Source: Leishmania donovani
Taxonomy: Eukaryota > Euglenozoa > Kinetoplastea > Trypanosomatida > Trypanosomatidae
Direction: 5' to 3'
DNA: 64,000 nt
Assembly: GCF_000227135.1 (NCBI RefSeq)
Contig: NC_018255.1
Coordinates: forward strand, 317,374 to 381,373
Notes under the pieces: model-generated
Seen by the model: only the letters and a program-made list of their open reading frames with translations
Databases searched by the model: none
Told to the model about the DNA's origin: nothing
Shown: positions 10,541 through 20,146 of the stretch, in pieces
Position numbering within the stretch: the first letter of the stretch is position 1
Layout: each line of letters opens with the position of its first letter
Program-made: the position numbers and the translations under genes

Positions 10541-11071
10541 ATGAAGGCGAAATTGAGCGCAGTGCCGCGGAAGGCGCGGAAGAGCATCTCTTTCAACGCG
10601 AACCGCAACAAGGTGCGCTTCATTCGGGTCCCCCCGCGCTCGCAGAACGGCAAGTTCTGGTTTACGGAGACGCAGCGCATTGTAAAGAAGGGGCTTAACT
10701 TTGAGGTGGAGCCGGAGATCATGATCGAAGTCAACATCGAGTGTAGGATGCAGATCACGGCGTTGGCCCGCAGGCCGCTGTCTCAGTTGGGCAAGTCGCC
10801 AGCAGCGAACGGCATCGCCGGTGCCGCCGCCTCATCGTCCGCGGCTTCGGCGGCAAAGCGTAGCTACGTTGAGGTGGAAGAGACGGTCCCACTCTTTCTG
10901 CCTGATGCGCGGAAGCGTGATCGGTGGCAGTGCATCGGCTCCGTCGGTGCGGGGGAGATGTCGAAAGTCAGGGTTGTGATGCCGCCTGGCAGCTACCGCA
11001 TGCGGTGCAATGGTGGGGACGTGGTGCAGATCTTTGCACAGGCCTGGGACATTGAGCGAGAGTTGATTTAG
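10541..11071 (+). CDS. small basic hypothetical protein
   Basis: The 176-residue product is not recognised. The N-terminus is strongly basic (KAKLSAVPRKARKSISF). A compact hydrophobic and charged core follows (about 20-75), then an Ala/Ser-rich linker (about 88-105) and a second folded-looking segment to the C-terminus (VEETVPLFLPDARKRDRW and PPGSYRMRCNGGDVVQIF). Two beta-rich halves joined by a linker would suit a small binding domain, but I cannot name one. The frame extends upstream only to a GTG at 10532. The ATG at 10541 is the first after the candidate acceptor at 10476-10477. Codon use is that of a genuine gene. Confidence 0.72.
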   Translation: MKAKLSAVPRKARKSISFNANRNKVRFIRVPPRSQNGKFWFTETQRIVKKGLNFEVEPEIMIEVNIECRMQITALARRPLSQLGKSPAANGIAGAAASSSAASAAKRSYVEVEETVPLFLPDARKRDRWQCIGSVGAGEMSKVRVVMPPGSYRMRCNGGDVVQIFAQAWDIERELI

Positions 11072-12384
11072 GTGAGCGGTGGTGGTGGTGCCTGTGGTCG
11101 CGTTGACTGTCGAGGTTATCGCGGTGGCGGTGTTGGTGGGCAGGAGCGACAGATGGGTTTAACAATTCTTGTCTAGGCGTCGCGTGCGATTACCTGTCGA
11201 TGTGAGGAGTCGTTACTCCAAACAACGAAAAACAAGCAAAAAAGGCGAGAGGACATAAACGACAAGCGGCGCGCCTGGCGTTGTGCGCTCACTGAGAAGA
11301 GGAAGGATTGGGGGTAGGGGCTGGAGAGACAGAGAGTCCATTCGTGTACCAAAATCTGAGGCAAGCTCCCTCTCGCCCCTCCTCCTCCTCGCCCCTCCTC
11401 TTCCTCCTCCCCCCACCCCCACACTTACTTACTCACACACAAGCAAACAAGAAGGGCGCATGAAAGCACGAAAAAGAAAAACAACAACCACACGGCAAGA
11501 AGAATAAAGAGAAGGGATCACAAAACTACACCTGTGCTGTGACACACACATACACACAATGGGGAGATCAGCAAGCGAGTCAGGGGGCTTCAAGTGTCAA
11601 CCGGCGGGCGTGTCTCCAGCAGCGCTAGTTTTGCAGTCCCCTGCACTACGGCGTCACGGGCCATGGCGAACTAAAGGGACGACTTGTGTAGGTGCTGACA
11701 TCCCCCACCCCAGAAGGGCATCGCTGGTGGGCTTACCATTACGCGACTCTGAGCTGCCGCATGACAGTTCACGTCTGGATGTCTCGATCGGTGTAGGTCG
11801 ATGCAGAGTAACTCCTTGACGCGCTCGTGAGCGACACCGTCCCTTCCCCCCTTTGTTTAGCGAGGGCAGACATCCATGTGCCTCACTCTCTCGCCTCCTC
11901 TTTTCTTCCTCTCTCTTCTTGCGGCGCTCCTTCTGTGGGCGTGCGCCGCCGCTTCATTCGTTGGGACAGCTCAACTGGTTTTCCACCGTCTCTCTGCCGC
12001 TCCGGCTTCCTCGACCTCCTGCCCCCCTCCCCTGCCTTTCTACATAGATCGACTCTCCAGCGTCTTCGCCGCCGCTCCGCTTTCGTCTTGACAACGTACT
12101 GCTGTAGTGCACTCGCACCGCGTCGTCGTCGCATATAAGCGCAGACACACTCTCGGTCGCTTCCTTTATAGTTCTCCACGATTTCATACACACCTTGACT
12201 CTGCACCACACCCAGGAACACCTCGCGGCTCTCCCGCTGCATCTTCCCCTACCCTTTTGAGTGTTGCTGTGCTGGCTCCTTCGTGGTGTCGCCACGCACG
12301 CATCACACCCCCTCATTTCGCCTTTTTTCTTTGCTGTGAACTCGCAATCCCCTCATAGAGCAGCTAGCCCTCCTCCTTCATCAC

Positions 12385-12411
12385 GCACACACACACACAC
12401 ACACACAAACA
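12385..12411. repeat. (CA)n microsatellite
   Basis: A near-perfect CA dinucleotide run lies in the leader region of RNR1, upstream of its acceptor. Confidence 0.9.
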
Positions 12412-12497
12412 CACGAAGGCTTCAGTGGACACCGTTCACCCTATTGCGCAAGGACACAGGCGCGCTTCCCGGTTCGCCCCTCCTCTGCTCTGTCTTC

Positions 12498-12499
12498 AG
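12498..12499 (+). promoter_or_regulatory. candidate trans-splice acceptor AG (RNR1)
   Basis: This AG closes the pyrimidine tract at about 12466-12497. The later T-rich tract at about 12577-12603 has no AG before the ATG at 12607, so this or a nearby AG (12506-12513) is the more likely acceptor, giving a leader of about 100 nt. This is inference. Confidence 0.4.
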
Positions 12500-12606
12500 C
12501 TTACTAGCAGCATCCACAGCGCAGGATAACACGCGTTGTGTGACCGCCGTTGCTCAGCCGTGCCGCGCCGCTCTACTTGTTTTTTTTTCCCGCTCTGTTC
12601 TGCCGC

Positions 12607-15015
12607 ATGGAAACCATGTCCGATTCGGCGCCGATGATCATCAAGCGCAATGGCGAGGCGCAACCGTACGATGCTTGCAAGATCCGCCGCCGCTTCGAGC
12701 GGGTGATGGAGGGGCTCGACCGCGACCATCTCGACGTGGACATGCTGACGGAGAATGTGACGCGCGGCTTGACGGACCAGATCCGCTACGACAAACTGGA
12801 CGAGCTCGTGGCGCAGACGGCGGCGTACTCGGTCACAAAGCACCCGGACTACGGCCGCATGGGCGGTCGCCTGTGCACAACATCACTGCACAAGCAGACG
12901 AATGAGTCGCTGCTGGAGACGTTCCGCCTTCTGCACGACCACGTCACGGTGCAGACAAACCGTCCCGCTCCACTGATCGCCGACGATGTGTGGGAGGTTA
13001 TGCAGCAGCACCACAAGGAACTTCAGAGCATGATTGACTACTCCCGCGATTTGAACTTCGAGTTCTTTGGGTACAAGACGCTGGAGCGCTCGTACCTGCT
13101 GCGTATCGAGACCGGAAGGGGTGAGATGCGAATTGTGGAGCGCCCACAGCAGATGTTCATGCGTGTCGCTCTTGGCATTCACGGCGCAGATCTCAAGAAT
13201 GTGCGTGAGACGTACGACCTTATGTCCAAGGGCTTCTTCACCCACGCCACCCCGACCCTCTTTAACGCCGGCACCCCGAAGCCGCAAATGAGCTCGTGCT
13301 TCCTGGTGGCGTCGAAGGAAGACAGCATCGACGGCATCTACGACACGCTGAAGGAGTGTGCCGTGATCAGCAAAGCGGCCGGCGGCATTGGTCTGCACGT
13401 GCACAACATCCGCGCGGCGGGCAGCTACATAGCTGGTACGAACGGCACGTCGAACGGGCTCGTGCCAATGCTACGCGTCTTCAACAACACCGCCCGCTAC
13501 GTGGACCAGGGCGGCGGTAAGCGCAAGGGCGCCTTCGCCGTCTATCTCGAGCCCTGGCACGCTGACGTCTTTGGCTTTCTGCTGCTGAAACGCAACACGG
13601 GAAAAGATGACCAGCGCGCCCGCGACCTCTTCTACGCGCTGTGGATCCCAGATCTGTTTATGAGACGTGTGAAAAGCGAGGGGAAGTGGACGCTGATGGA
13701 TCCCAACACGTGCCCGGGTCTCAGCGATTGCTATGGTGAAGAGTTTGAGCGGCTCTACGAGCGCTACGAGTCCGAGGGCCGCGGCGTCAAGACGATCCAG
13801 GCCCAGGAGGTGTGGTTTGCTATCCTGGAGTCTCAGATCGAGACGGGAGGGCCGTTCGTCCTCTACAAGGACGCATGCAACAGCAAGTCGAACCAGAAGA
13901 ATCTTGGCACGATCAAGTGCTCGAACCTATGCACGGAGATTGTCGAGTACACGTCGCCACAGGAGACGGCGGTGTGCAACCTCGCCTCCATCGCGCTGCC
14001 GCGCTTCGTCGACGTTGAGAAGCGTGAGTTCAACCACCAGCTTCTCTACACCGTGACAAAGCAGATCACACGTAACCTAAACCGGGTTATTGACCGCAAC
14101 TACTACCCGGTCGAGACGGCGCGCCGCAGTAACATGCGCAACCGCCCCATCGGCCTCGGCGTGCAGGGGCTCGCGGACGCCTTCATCCTCATGCGACTGC
14201 CGTTTGTCTCGGCGGAGGCGCAGCGGGTGAACGCAGAGATCTTCGAAACGATCTACTTTGCTGCTGTCGAGTCGTCGATGGAGCTGGCGAAGGAGGATGG
14301 CCCGTACGAGACCTTCACGGGCAGCCCGGCCAGCGAGGGCATTCTGCAGTTCGACATGTGGAAGAACGCGCGGCCCAACAGCGGTCGCTGGGACTGGGCC
14401 AGCCTCAAGGAGAAGGTGATGCAGGTGGGCATGCGCAACTCCCTGCTGGTTGCCCCCATGCCAACCGCGTCCACCTCGCAGATTCTCGGCAATAACGAGT
14501 GCTTCGAGCCCTTCACCTCGAACATCTACGTCCGCCGTGTGCTGAGCGGCGAGTTCCCTGTTGTGAACAAGTACCTCGTCATGGACCTTATTGCGCGTGG
14601 TCTATGGAACGAGTCGATGCGGAACGAGATCATCTCCTACAACGGCTCTATCCTCACTATTAACGGCATGCCGGACGACCTGAGGGAGCTTTACCGGACC
14701 GTGTGGGAGATTCCACAGCGCAAGCTGATAGACATGGCACGCGACCGCGGCCAGTACATTGACCAGTCGCAGTCGCTGAACCTCTTCCTCCAGAGCCCCA
14801 CCTCCGGCCAGATCACGTCCATGCTCTTCTATTGCTGGGAAGCTGGACTGAAGACTGGCGTCTACTACCTGCGCACCAAGGCCGCGGCGGACGCGATCAA
14901 GTTCACCGTGGACGCGAAGCGAATGAAGGAGATCCAGGAGAGGGAGAACTCGCAGCAGACCATGTCCTCGCACCGCGCTTCACAGCCCGAGGAGTGCCTG
15001 AACTGCGGATCCTAA
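12607..15015 (+). CDS. RNR1: ribonucleoside-diphosphate reductase large (R1) subunit
   Basis: This is the catalytic subunit of class Ia ribonucleotide reductase, which makes dNDPs from NDPs in the cytosol with the small R2 subunit. The 802-residue product begins with an ATP-cone regulatory domain (about 9-100, starting IIKRNGEAQPYDACKIR). The 10-stranded alpha/beta barrel carries the three active-site cysteines: C231 (SSCFL), C442 within NLCTE (N440, C442 and E444 are the radical/acid-base set), and C457 (AVCNLASI). The C-terminal tail ends with C797-x2-C800, the redox shuttle pair. Length matches eukaryotic R1. The frame runs upstream to a TTG at 12550, but the first ATG is 12607. R2 is not in this window. 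An S-phase pattern would be expected; a cycling-type octamer with one mismatch lies in the 3' flank at 15151-15158. Confidence 0.96.
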   Translation: METMSDSAPMIIKRNGEAQPYDACKIRRRFERVMEGLDRDHLDVDMLTENVTRGLTDQIRYDKLDELVAQTAAYSVTKHPDYGRMGGRLCTTSLHKQTNESLLETFRLLHDHVTVQTNRPAPLIADDVWEVMQQHHKELQSMIDYSRDLNFEFFGYKTLERSYLLRIETGRGEMRIVERPQQMFMRVALGIHGADLKNVRETYDLMSKGFFTHATPTLFNAGTPKPQMSSCFLVASKEDSIDGIYDTLKECAVISKAAGGIGLHVHNIRAAGSYIAGTNGTSNGLVPMLRVFNNTARYVDQGGGKRKGAFAVYLEPWHADVFGFLLLKRNTGKDDQRARDLFYALWIPDLFMRRVKSEGKWTLMDPNTCPGLSDCYGEEFERLYERYESEGRGVKTIQAQEVWFAILESQIETGGPFVLYKDACNSKSNQKNLGTIKCSNLCTEIVEYTSPQETAVCNLASIALPRFVDVEKREFNHQLLYTVTKQITRNLNRVIDRNYYPVETARRSNMRNRPIGLGVQGLADAFILMRLPFVSAEAQRVNAEIFETIYFAAVESSMELAKEDGPYETFTGSPASEGILQFDMWKNARPNSGRWDWASLKEKVMQVGMRNSLLVAPMPTASTSQILGNNECFEPFTSNIYVRRVLSGEFPVVNKYLVMDLIARGLWNESMRNEIISYNGSILTINGMPDDLRELYRTVWEIPQRKLIDMARDRGQYIDQSQSLNLFLQSPTSGQITSMLFYCWEAGLKTGVYYLRTKAAADAIKFTVDAKRMKEIQERENSQQTMSSHRASQPEECLNCGS

Positions 15016-16581
15016 GTAGATGACGCGACGATACCCGATAGTTCTCCAGCCTCAAGGCTCAGAAGGGCGACTTCGGCCCGCCTGATCGCCTCTCTCCTGG
15101 GCGCAGCGCGATCCTGTGCGCTGTCCCTCTTCTCTCTTGAGGTGCTCTACCATAGAACTACGTTTTAAATTTTAGGGCTTGCTTTCGAGCTTCTCATGAT
15201 ACCAACGAGTCCCCATTCTAGCGTCTGCGTCCGTGTGTGCCGCAACATATGCGTGGGTGTGTAACTCTTCCTCTTTCATCTCCTGCCACCTTTCCCCCTT
15301 CTCTGCTCATCTATGTGCGTGAGTTTTTGAGAAAGGCCATCGAGCAGCCACACCATATATATGAGCCAAAACAAACGCCTTGCAGAATGCCGTTCCCGAA
15401 AATGGGTGAAGGTAAAAGGGGCGGGGGTGGGGGGATTGGTGAAGCAGCAAGCAAGCGTGTGCCTCCACATTCGTGCTTCTCTCACACACACACACTCGTC
15501 TCCTCCCTTCTGTCCTTGCCCACACCCTCCCCCCTCCCCGTTCTCCCGCGGTGCTGCAGAGTGCGTTGATGCCGCGTGTTTTTATTGTGGGCGCGTGGAT
15601 TTCCTTTTTGCCCCTTCTCAAGCTTTCCTCCCCCTCCTCCTTTCCCTCTTCTTGGGTGCTTTCTGTCATGCGTTGCACCTCAGAGACGCGTGCACGTACC
15701 CAGTCGCACACCGGCTCCTTTTGCGACTGTGTGCGTGTACGTGTGGGTGTCGACATCACCGTTATTTGAGGAGAGACACGGCACTCGCATCGCGCCTTCG
15801 GTCGCCACTACTCCCCCCTCCCCTCCGCCTCGCTCTCTCTCTCTCGCTTGTGGACGAGGCAGCGGGGCAGGGCAGGGCGGTGCGTCCTCGTGTACGGCGG
15901 ACTCCAGACGTTTCGTTTTTACACAAAAAACTCAGAGCTGAAAGGAGAGGTAAAAGACAAGAATGGGAATCCTGACAGATAAGAAGAGCAGCCACACACA
16001 CACACACACAAAGGAAACGCGCAGAGTCGGATGGACGCACACATGCATGATGCGTGCGCCCGTGTTTATGCGCGAGACCGTGTGGCTCGGCATGCTTAGC
16101 CTGGAGAGGGAGCGGGAAAGCGACTGCCTCTTCTGGTGTTTGGAGCGACGCTGGCTTCGCCACTTGGCCACCTGCACCAATGGGCACTCCCTGTCTCTAC
16201 TCCCCTGCCGATGTTGGTGACTGACCACGGATGGGCCCACGTGCATGGGCATGTGCATGCGAGGTCAATGGTTACAGCCTCTTGATGGTAATCCCACCGC
16301 AGCAAGACATGACTGTCGTATCGCGAGCGGCGGCATTTGCAGTGCACGGCGGAGGCGAGCACAGTATGGCCGGCGGCAAGACATGCTGATGCGGCGACTG
16401 CCCCCCTTCCCTTCCCTTTGTTTCCTGTGTGCGTGCACGCTGTTGTGGTTGTTTTCTTGTTTGCCCTCCATTTTTATTGCCCTCTTCGCTCTGCTCCCTC
16501 TGTTGTCCCCCTCTTTGTTGCTCGGTGCTTGCTGTCCCTCGGGCGCCCCTCTAACCCGCAGCGACGTGGAGCTCTGCCCAT

Positions 16582-16582
16582 T

Positions 16583-16617
<35 letters not shown>
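16582..16617. repeat. compound (CA)n(TA)n microsatellite
   Basis: About 20 bases of CA repeat run directly into about 16 bases of TA repeat, in the non-coding stretch upstream of the coiled-coil gene. Confidence 0.9.
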
Positions 16618-16934
16618 GACATATTATGAGAAAGACAGCCTCGCTGAGCTCACCTCAGAACGACGACAAACCGTTGTGCAGTGGCGCTACTTCTTCCGTC
16701 TTCACCTCACCACCTAGACGCAGATGGTTGCGGCTGCTCATTTTTTCCAGCCTCCTCTGCTCGTTCCGTGGCTTTACTCAGATAATATAGGCTCATTCAT
16801 CGAAGCTGCCGCTGCTTCTACCATTCCCCTTTTTTGTTCCCCCTCCCCACCGCTGGATCGCTCTGCTTTCCTTCGCTGTATATGCGTGAGGGTGAATGTA
16901 TGCGACCCTGCTCGTTTTTTTTTCGTGCACTTTC

Positions 16935-16936
16935 AG
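16935..16936 (+). promoter_or_regulatory. candidate trans-splice acceptor AG (gene at 16965)
   Basis: This is the first AG after a strong T-rich tract at about 16911-16934. It falls inside the longer open frame that starts at the ATG 16896, so that ATG would be absent from the mature mRNA and 16965 becomes the first ATG. Confidence 0.5.
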
Positions 16937-16964
16937 CCTTTTAGTTGTCCATCACGCGGTGATC

Positions 16965-17876
16965 ATGAGGCGTCGCTCGCACTCCAAGCCCGCCGAGGCT
17001 GCGGCCGTCGTGCCTCCCACAAAGACCGTTGCCCAGCTGCGGACGGAAGTCGATCTGCTTGAGAACGCTATCAAAGATCGAAAGCTCTTGTTCCTGGACC
17101 TATGTGAGCAGAGGGGTGCGTCGGCGGCCGCGGACGAAGACGCTACTCGGGTGACGCCCCCCGAAGATCCTGTGGAAGAGGCGCGCCGGCTCGCCAGCCG
17201 CAACGCGTTCCTGCGCGATGAGCTCAAAGTTTTGGACGCAGTAGAGAGGCAGTACGCGAATGACCCGCGCGTGCGTGACAAGCGCAACGAAGTGCGACTG
17301 GTGCAGATGCAAATCGCACAGGTAGAGCGCGAGGTCGATACGCTGCAGAAGGTGAAGAAGTGGCGCGACGAGGGTCTGCGCGCGATCGGGCGCACAGAGG
17401 AGCAGACTCGACGCATGCGCGGGCAGCAGCACGAGATGAACTCGCAGTTGAGGGAGGAGGTGCGGCAGCGAATGGAGGAGCTGCGGGAACTAGAAAAGGC
17501 GGACATGGAGGTGCATACGCGGTTCGCGAGGCTGCAAGATCAGGTGAAGCTGTCCGTGACAGATGCCGATGTGCAACAGCTTCGACAAACGCTGGAGGCG
17601 CAGAACACGGAGATCGAAAATCTTTCTGGCAAGGAGGCGGCGTGGCGGAAGCAACGCGCATCGGTGCGCGAGGAGGACTACCGCATTGTTGCGAAGTACA
17701 ACGGCGAATGCGCGAAGCTCGCCGAGGAAGAAGAGCGCCTCCATGAGCTGCTGCGTCAAAAAGAATTAGAGCTGAAGCGAAGCTATTTTTTGTTGAAGCG
17801 CTATGGAACCGCGCCCCGCGCGCCGATGAGCGGCGGAGGTAATGATGAAGTGGGGGACTTGCTGCCCTCCCCCTAG
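16965..17876 (+). CDS. coiled-coil protein
   Basis: The 303-residue product is almost entirely predicted helix with heptad-like spacing of hydrophobics and many Glu, Arg, Gln and Lys (about 30-285). An example is EVRQRMEELRELEKADMEV. The N-terminus is short and basic (MRRRSHSKP) and the tail is Gly/Pro-rich. Such proteins in trypanosomatids are often cytoskeletal or flagellar, but nothing in the sequence proves location or partner. An upstream ATG at 16896 would add a hydrophobic 23-residue extension. I rejected it because a likely splice acceptor (16935-16936) lies between, and the extension reads like translated polypyrimidine tract. Confidence 0.78.
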   Translation: MRRRSHSKPAEAAAVVPPTKTVAQLRTEVDLLENAIKDRKLLFLDLCEQRGASAAADEDATRVTPPEDPVEEARRLASRNAFLRDELKVLDAVERQYANDPRVRDKRNEVRLVQMQIAQVEREVDTLQKVKKWRDEGLRAIGRTEEQTRRMRGQQHEMNSQLREEVRQRMEELRELEKADMEVHTRFARLQDQVKLSVTDADVQQLRQTLEAQNTEIENLSGKEAAWRKQRASVREEDYRIVAKYNGECAKLAEEEERLHELLRQKELELKRSYFLLKRYGTAPRAPMSGGGNDEVGDLLPSP

Positions 17877-20146
17877 GCTCGTCGATGTGCGAAGGCGAGC
17901 ACCGTCAACCGTTGTCTGGGTTGACTGCCCGGTGACACTATGCATTGTAACCCCACCCCCTCGACCCCCAAGCGCCTTGGCTCTGTGTAGGAGTGCTTTT
18001 TCCTCTCCCCTTGTTTCCGTCGTTTTCGCTTTCTTTGGTGGTGGGGCGACACACACGCTGCGGGTGTCTCCGCCGCTTTTTGTCTGAGTATTTATGTGCG
18101 TAGGTGTTACGCATGTTATGGTGCCCGCTCTCCGCTTGGAATCCGTCTTGCTCACCAGAGCATCTGGAAAGCGCTGCGAAACGAAAAGAAGAAGGCGCGA
18201 CCGCGTGGACCTGCTTAGTCAGCGGCTTCTTCTCCCCTTCATTGTCTCGGGTTGTCGAGAGAGAGAAAGCAGATTTGTGTCCAAACCGGGATGGCGCACA
18301 CGCTCCTCCTGTCTGTATGCATCTGTGTGCATAATGTCTCGTGGTGAACAGACTGCTGCAGGCTCGGGTCTTGGCACTCGAGCGGCCGCTAAAGGGCCAA
18401 TGCCTAGCGTCTACACGCCGCTAGTACACCCTGCTTTAGTTGTTCTGGTTTGCCCTGCGTGTTCTTCGGCGAACTCCGATGCACATGACTGTACTCGACT
18501 CCACTGGGCTCTCCTTTCTCCTCTCCTTCGCTACGTTCACCTTGCCCCCACCCTTTCGCCCGACAACCCGCTGCATCTGCTGGCGGGCGTGGGGGGTTTT
18601 GAATCGGCGACTCGGGCCTGCATGGGTGTGCTATCCTACTCGTATCCCTTTTTTTGTTCGTTACATGGACGTTTCGTTCTCCGTCGGTGGCCCGCCCGCA
18701 CATGCACACATACGTTTTTCTTTCCACATATAGGATTTTGATTGCTTAGTCACCGAACTGCCAAAGCCATCAACGGGTGAAGCAGTGCGTGCGATATACG
18801 CATACGAACGCGGAGGAGCCCTCCCTTGTGTAGGCGTGAGCGTGCGTGTTGAGTGCGCGGGCCGTCTTCACGGCCTCTCTCCCTCTCCCTCTCCCCTCCT
18901 GCGTCTCTCCTCTTCCCCTCTTGTAGTCTAGCCTCCTCCTTCCCTCCCTCCTCTCATTGCCCCTCTGCTGGCTTTCATCTTTCGCTTGTATTTTCTTTGC
19001 TCTTTTTTTTCATGTGGGTGCCTCGCTTCCCCTCCTCCACCTACTCCTGTGCCGGTTGTACGTCATCACCCGCTTCTTTCTTGCTTTTCTTCTTCGTTTT
19101 CCCGGCTTGTTTGCGTACGTGTGTGTGTGTGTGTGGCTCTCTCTCTCTCGGCGCTCCAACGAGCGATCTTCGCCGAAACCCTCCCTCCCCCCTTCTCCTC
19201 TCTGTCTCTTCCCACCGCGACACCGTCCTCCTCCTCCCATCTCTCAAGACATACACATACACGCTGCGCACGTACCGCTCTACATTCACCTATACACACA
19301 GGCTGTTTCCTCTCTCGTTGCCGCACTCCCGATAAGCGCGCGCGCAGAGATTAATTTTTTCGTTGTTAATCGACCCCTCTTCCCACAACAACAACAGCAG
19401 CATAAACTAAACAACAAAGAAAAGGACACTCTTTCGTCGTGTTCACAGGCGCACGCGCGCTTCCCTCTCCCTTCCTCTACCGCTGCACACACATACACAC
19501 ACACGAAGAGGCGCATCCACACACACCCGAGTCGCACACTCGCTCTCAGTTCTCTTTTTTTTTTTGCTTGCTTCATTTATTTATTTTGCGCTCCTCGGGA
19601 GGGCCTCGCTTGGTTTGGTTTCTTGTGTGTGCTGCGCGCATGAGTGTCTCGCTTTCTCGCCGTTGTGCTACGATTTTTTTTGTTTTTTTTTTTTTTCTCC
19701 CCCTTCACCTCTTACGTTCTCCTTCTCTTTCTTGGTGTCTCTCTCGTTTCTTGTGCCTGCCTGTCTCTATCTGTCTCTTGGCCTGGCACTTCTTCTCTTG
19801 CTGGCGGCTGCGTATCTTATCTGGTGTGTGTGTCTCTCTCTCTCCCTTTCGTGTGTGCGCACACCTGGCACGCATAACGGAACCTCTCGCTTGCACGCTC
19901 CGCCTCTGCGCAGCTCTCGCCGCTCTGACACACGCCCGGAGAGCACATCCACTTTGTCTCCCTTCCCCTCTCTCGCGCTTGTCGTCGTTTCTCTTCCACT
20001 GAGTCGCGTGTGCCCGCCGGCGTCTCTTTCCTTTGAAAAAAAAAAAACGTTTCTTTCTTTTTTTTCGTCGCCTTCTTCGCGTACGCTGCTGTGAGCGCGT
20101 CTCGCCTGTGTTTCCTTGCCCTTCCCCCTTCGCGTCTTTTGCTTTG
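17877..20146. other. long intergenic region upstream of the EEP gene
   Basis: No gene is supported in 2.3 kb. The right half (18870-20100) is extremely C/T-rich with several T runs of more than 8, which produces many spurious proline/serine/leucine or arginine/glutamate frames on the two strands. The last tract (about 20049-20085) and the AG at 20094-20095 are the likely acceptor for the gene at 20147. Confidence 0.55.
20094..20095 (+). promoter_or_regulatory. candidate trans-splice acceptor AG (EEP gene)
   Basis: This AG follows the T-rich tract at about 20049-20085. The first ATG after it is 20147, which removes the TTG-initiated N-terminal extension (from 20033) that merely translates the tract. 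Confidence 0.45.

Larger units (their letters stand above)
11072..12606. other. intergenic region upstream of RNR1
   Basis: No gene is supported. There is a GGT/GGC-rich patch at about 11075-11145, a purine/pyrimidine-rich stretch at 11300-11420, and a CA microsatellite at 12385-12411. The segment 11559-11820 is less simple in composition than its flanks but carries no convincing reading frame. It could be a degenerate retroposon relic, which I cannot establish by eye. Confidence 0.5.
15016..16964. other. intergenic region between RNR1 and the coiled-coil gene
   Basis: No gene is supported in 1.9 kb. It contains C/T-rich tracts (15480-15545 and 15620-15660), a CA run at about 15992-16010 and a compound CA/TA microsatellite at 16582-16617. 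The T-rich tract at about 16911-16924 ending at the AG 16935-16936 looks like the processing signal for the next gene. Confidence 0.55.

Noticed and set aside
11559..11820. Possible SIDER-type retroposon relic
   Set aside because: Composition differs from flanking spacer, but no signature sequence, poly-A tail or target duplication could be identified by eye.
12550..12606. N-terminal extension of RNR1 with a hydrophobic stretch
   Set aside because: It starts at TTG and translates a T-rich tract. The first ATG is 12607, where the conserved ATP cone begins shortly after.
18094..18741. 215-codon frame upstream of the EEP gene
   Set aside because: It has an abnormal Cys/Leu/Arg-rich composition typical of translated spacer and no conserved-looking block.
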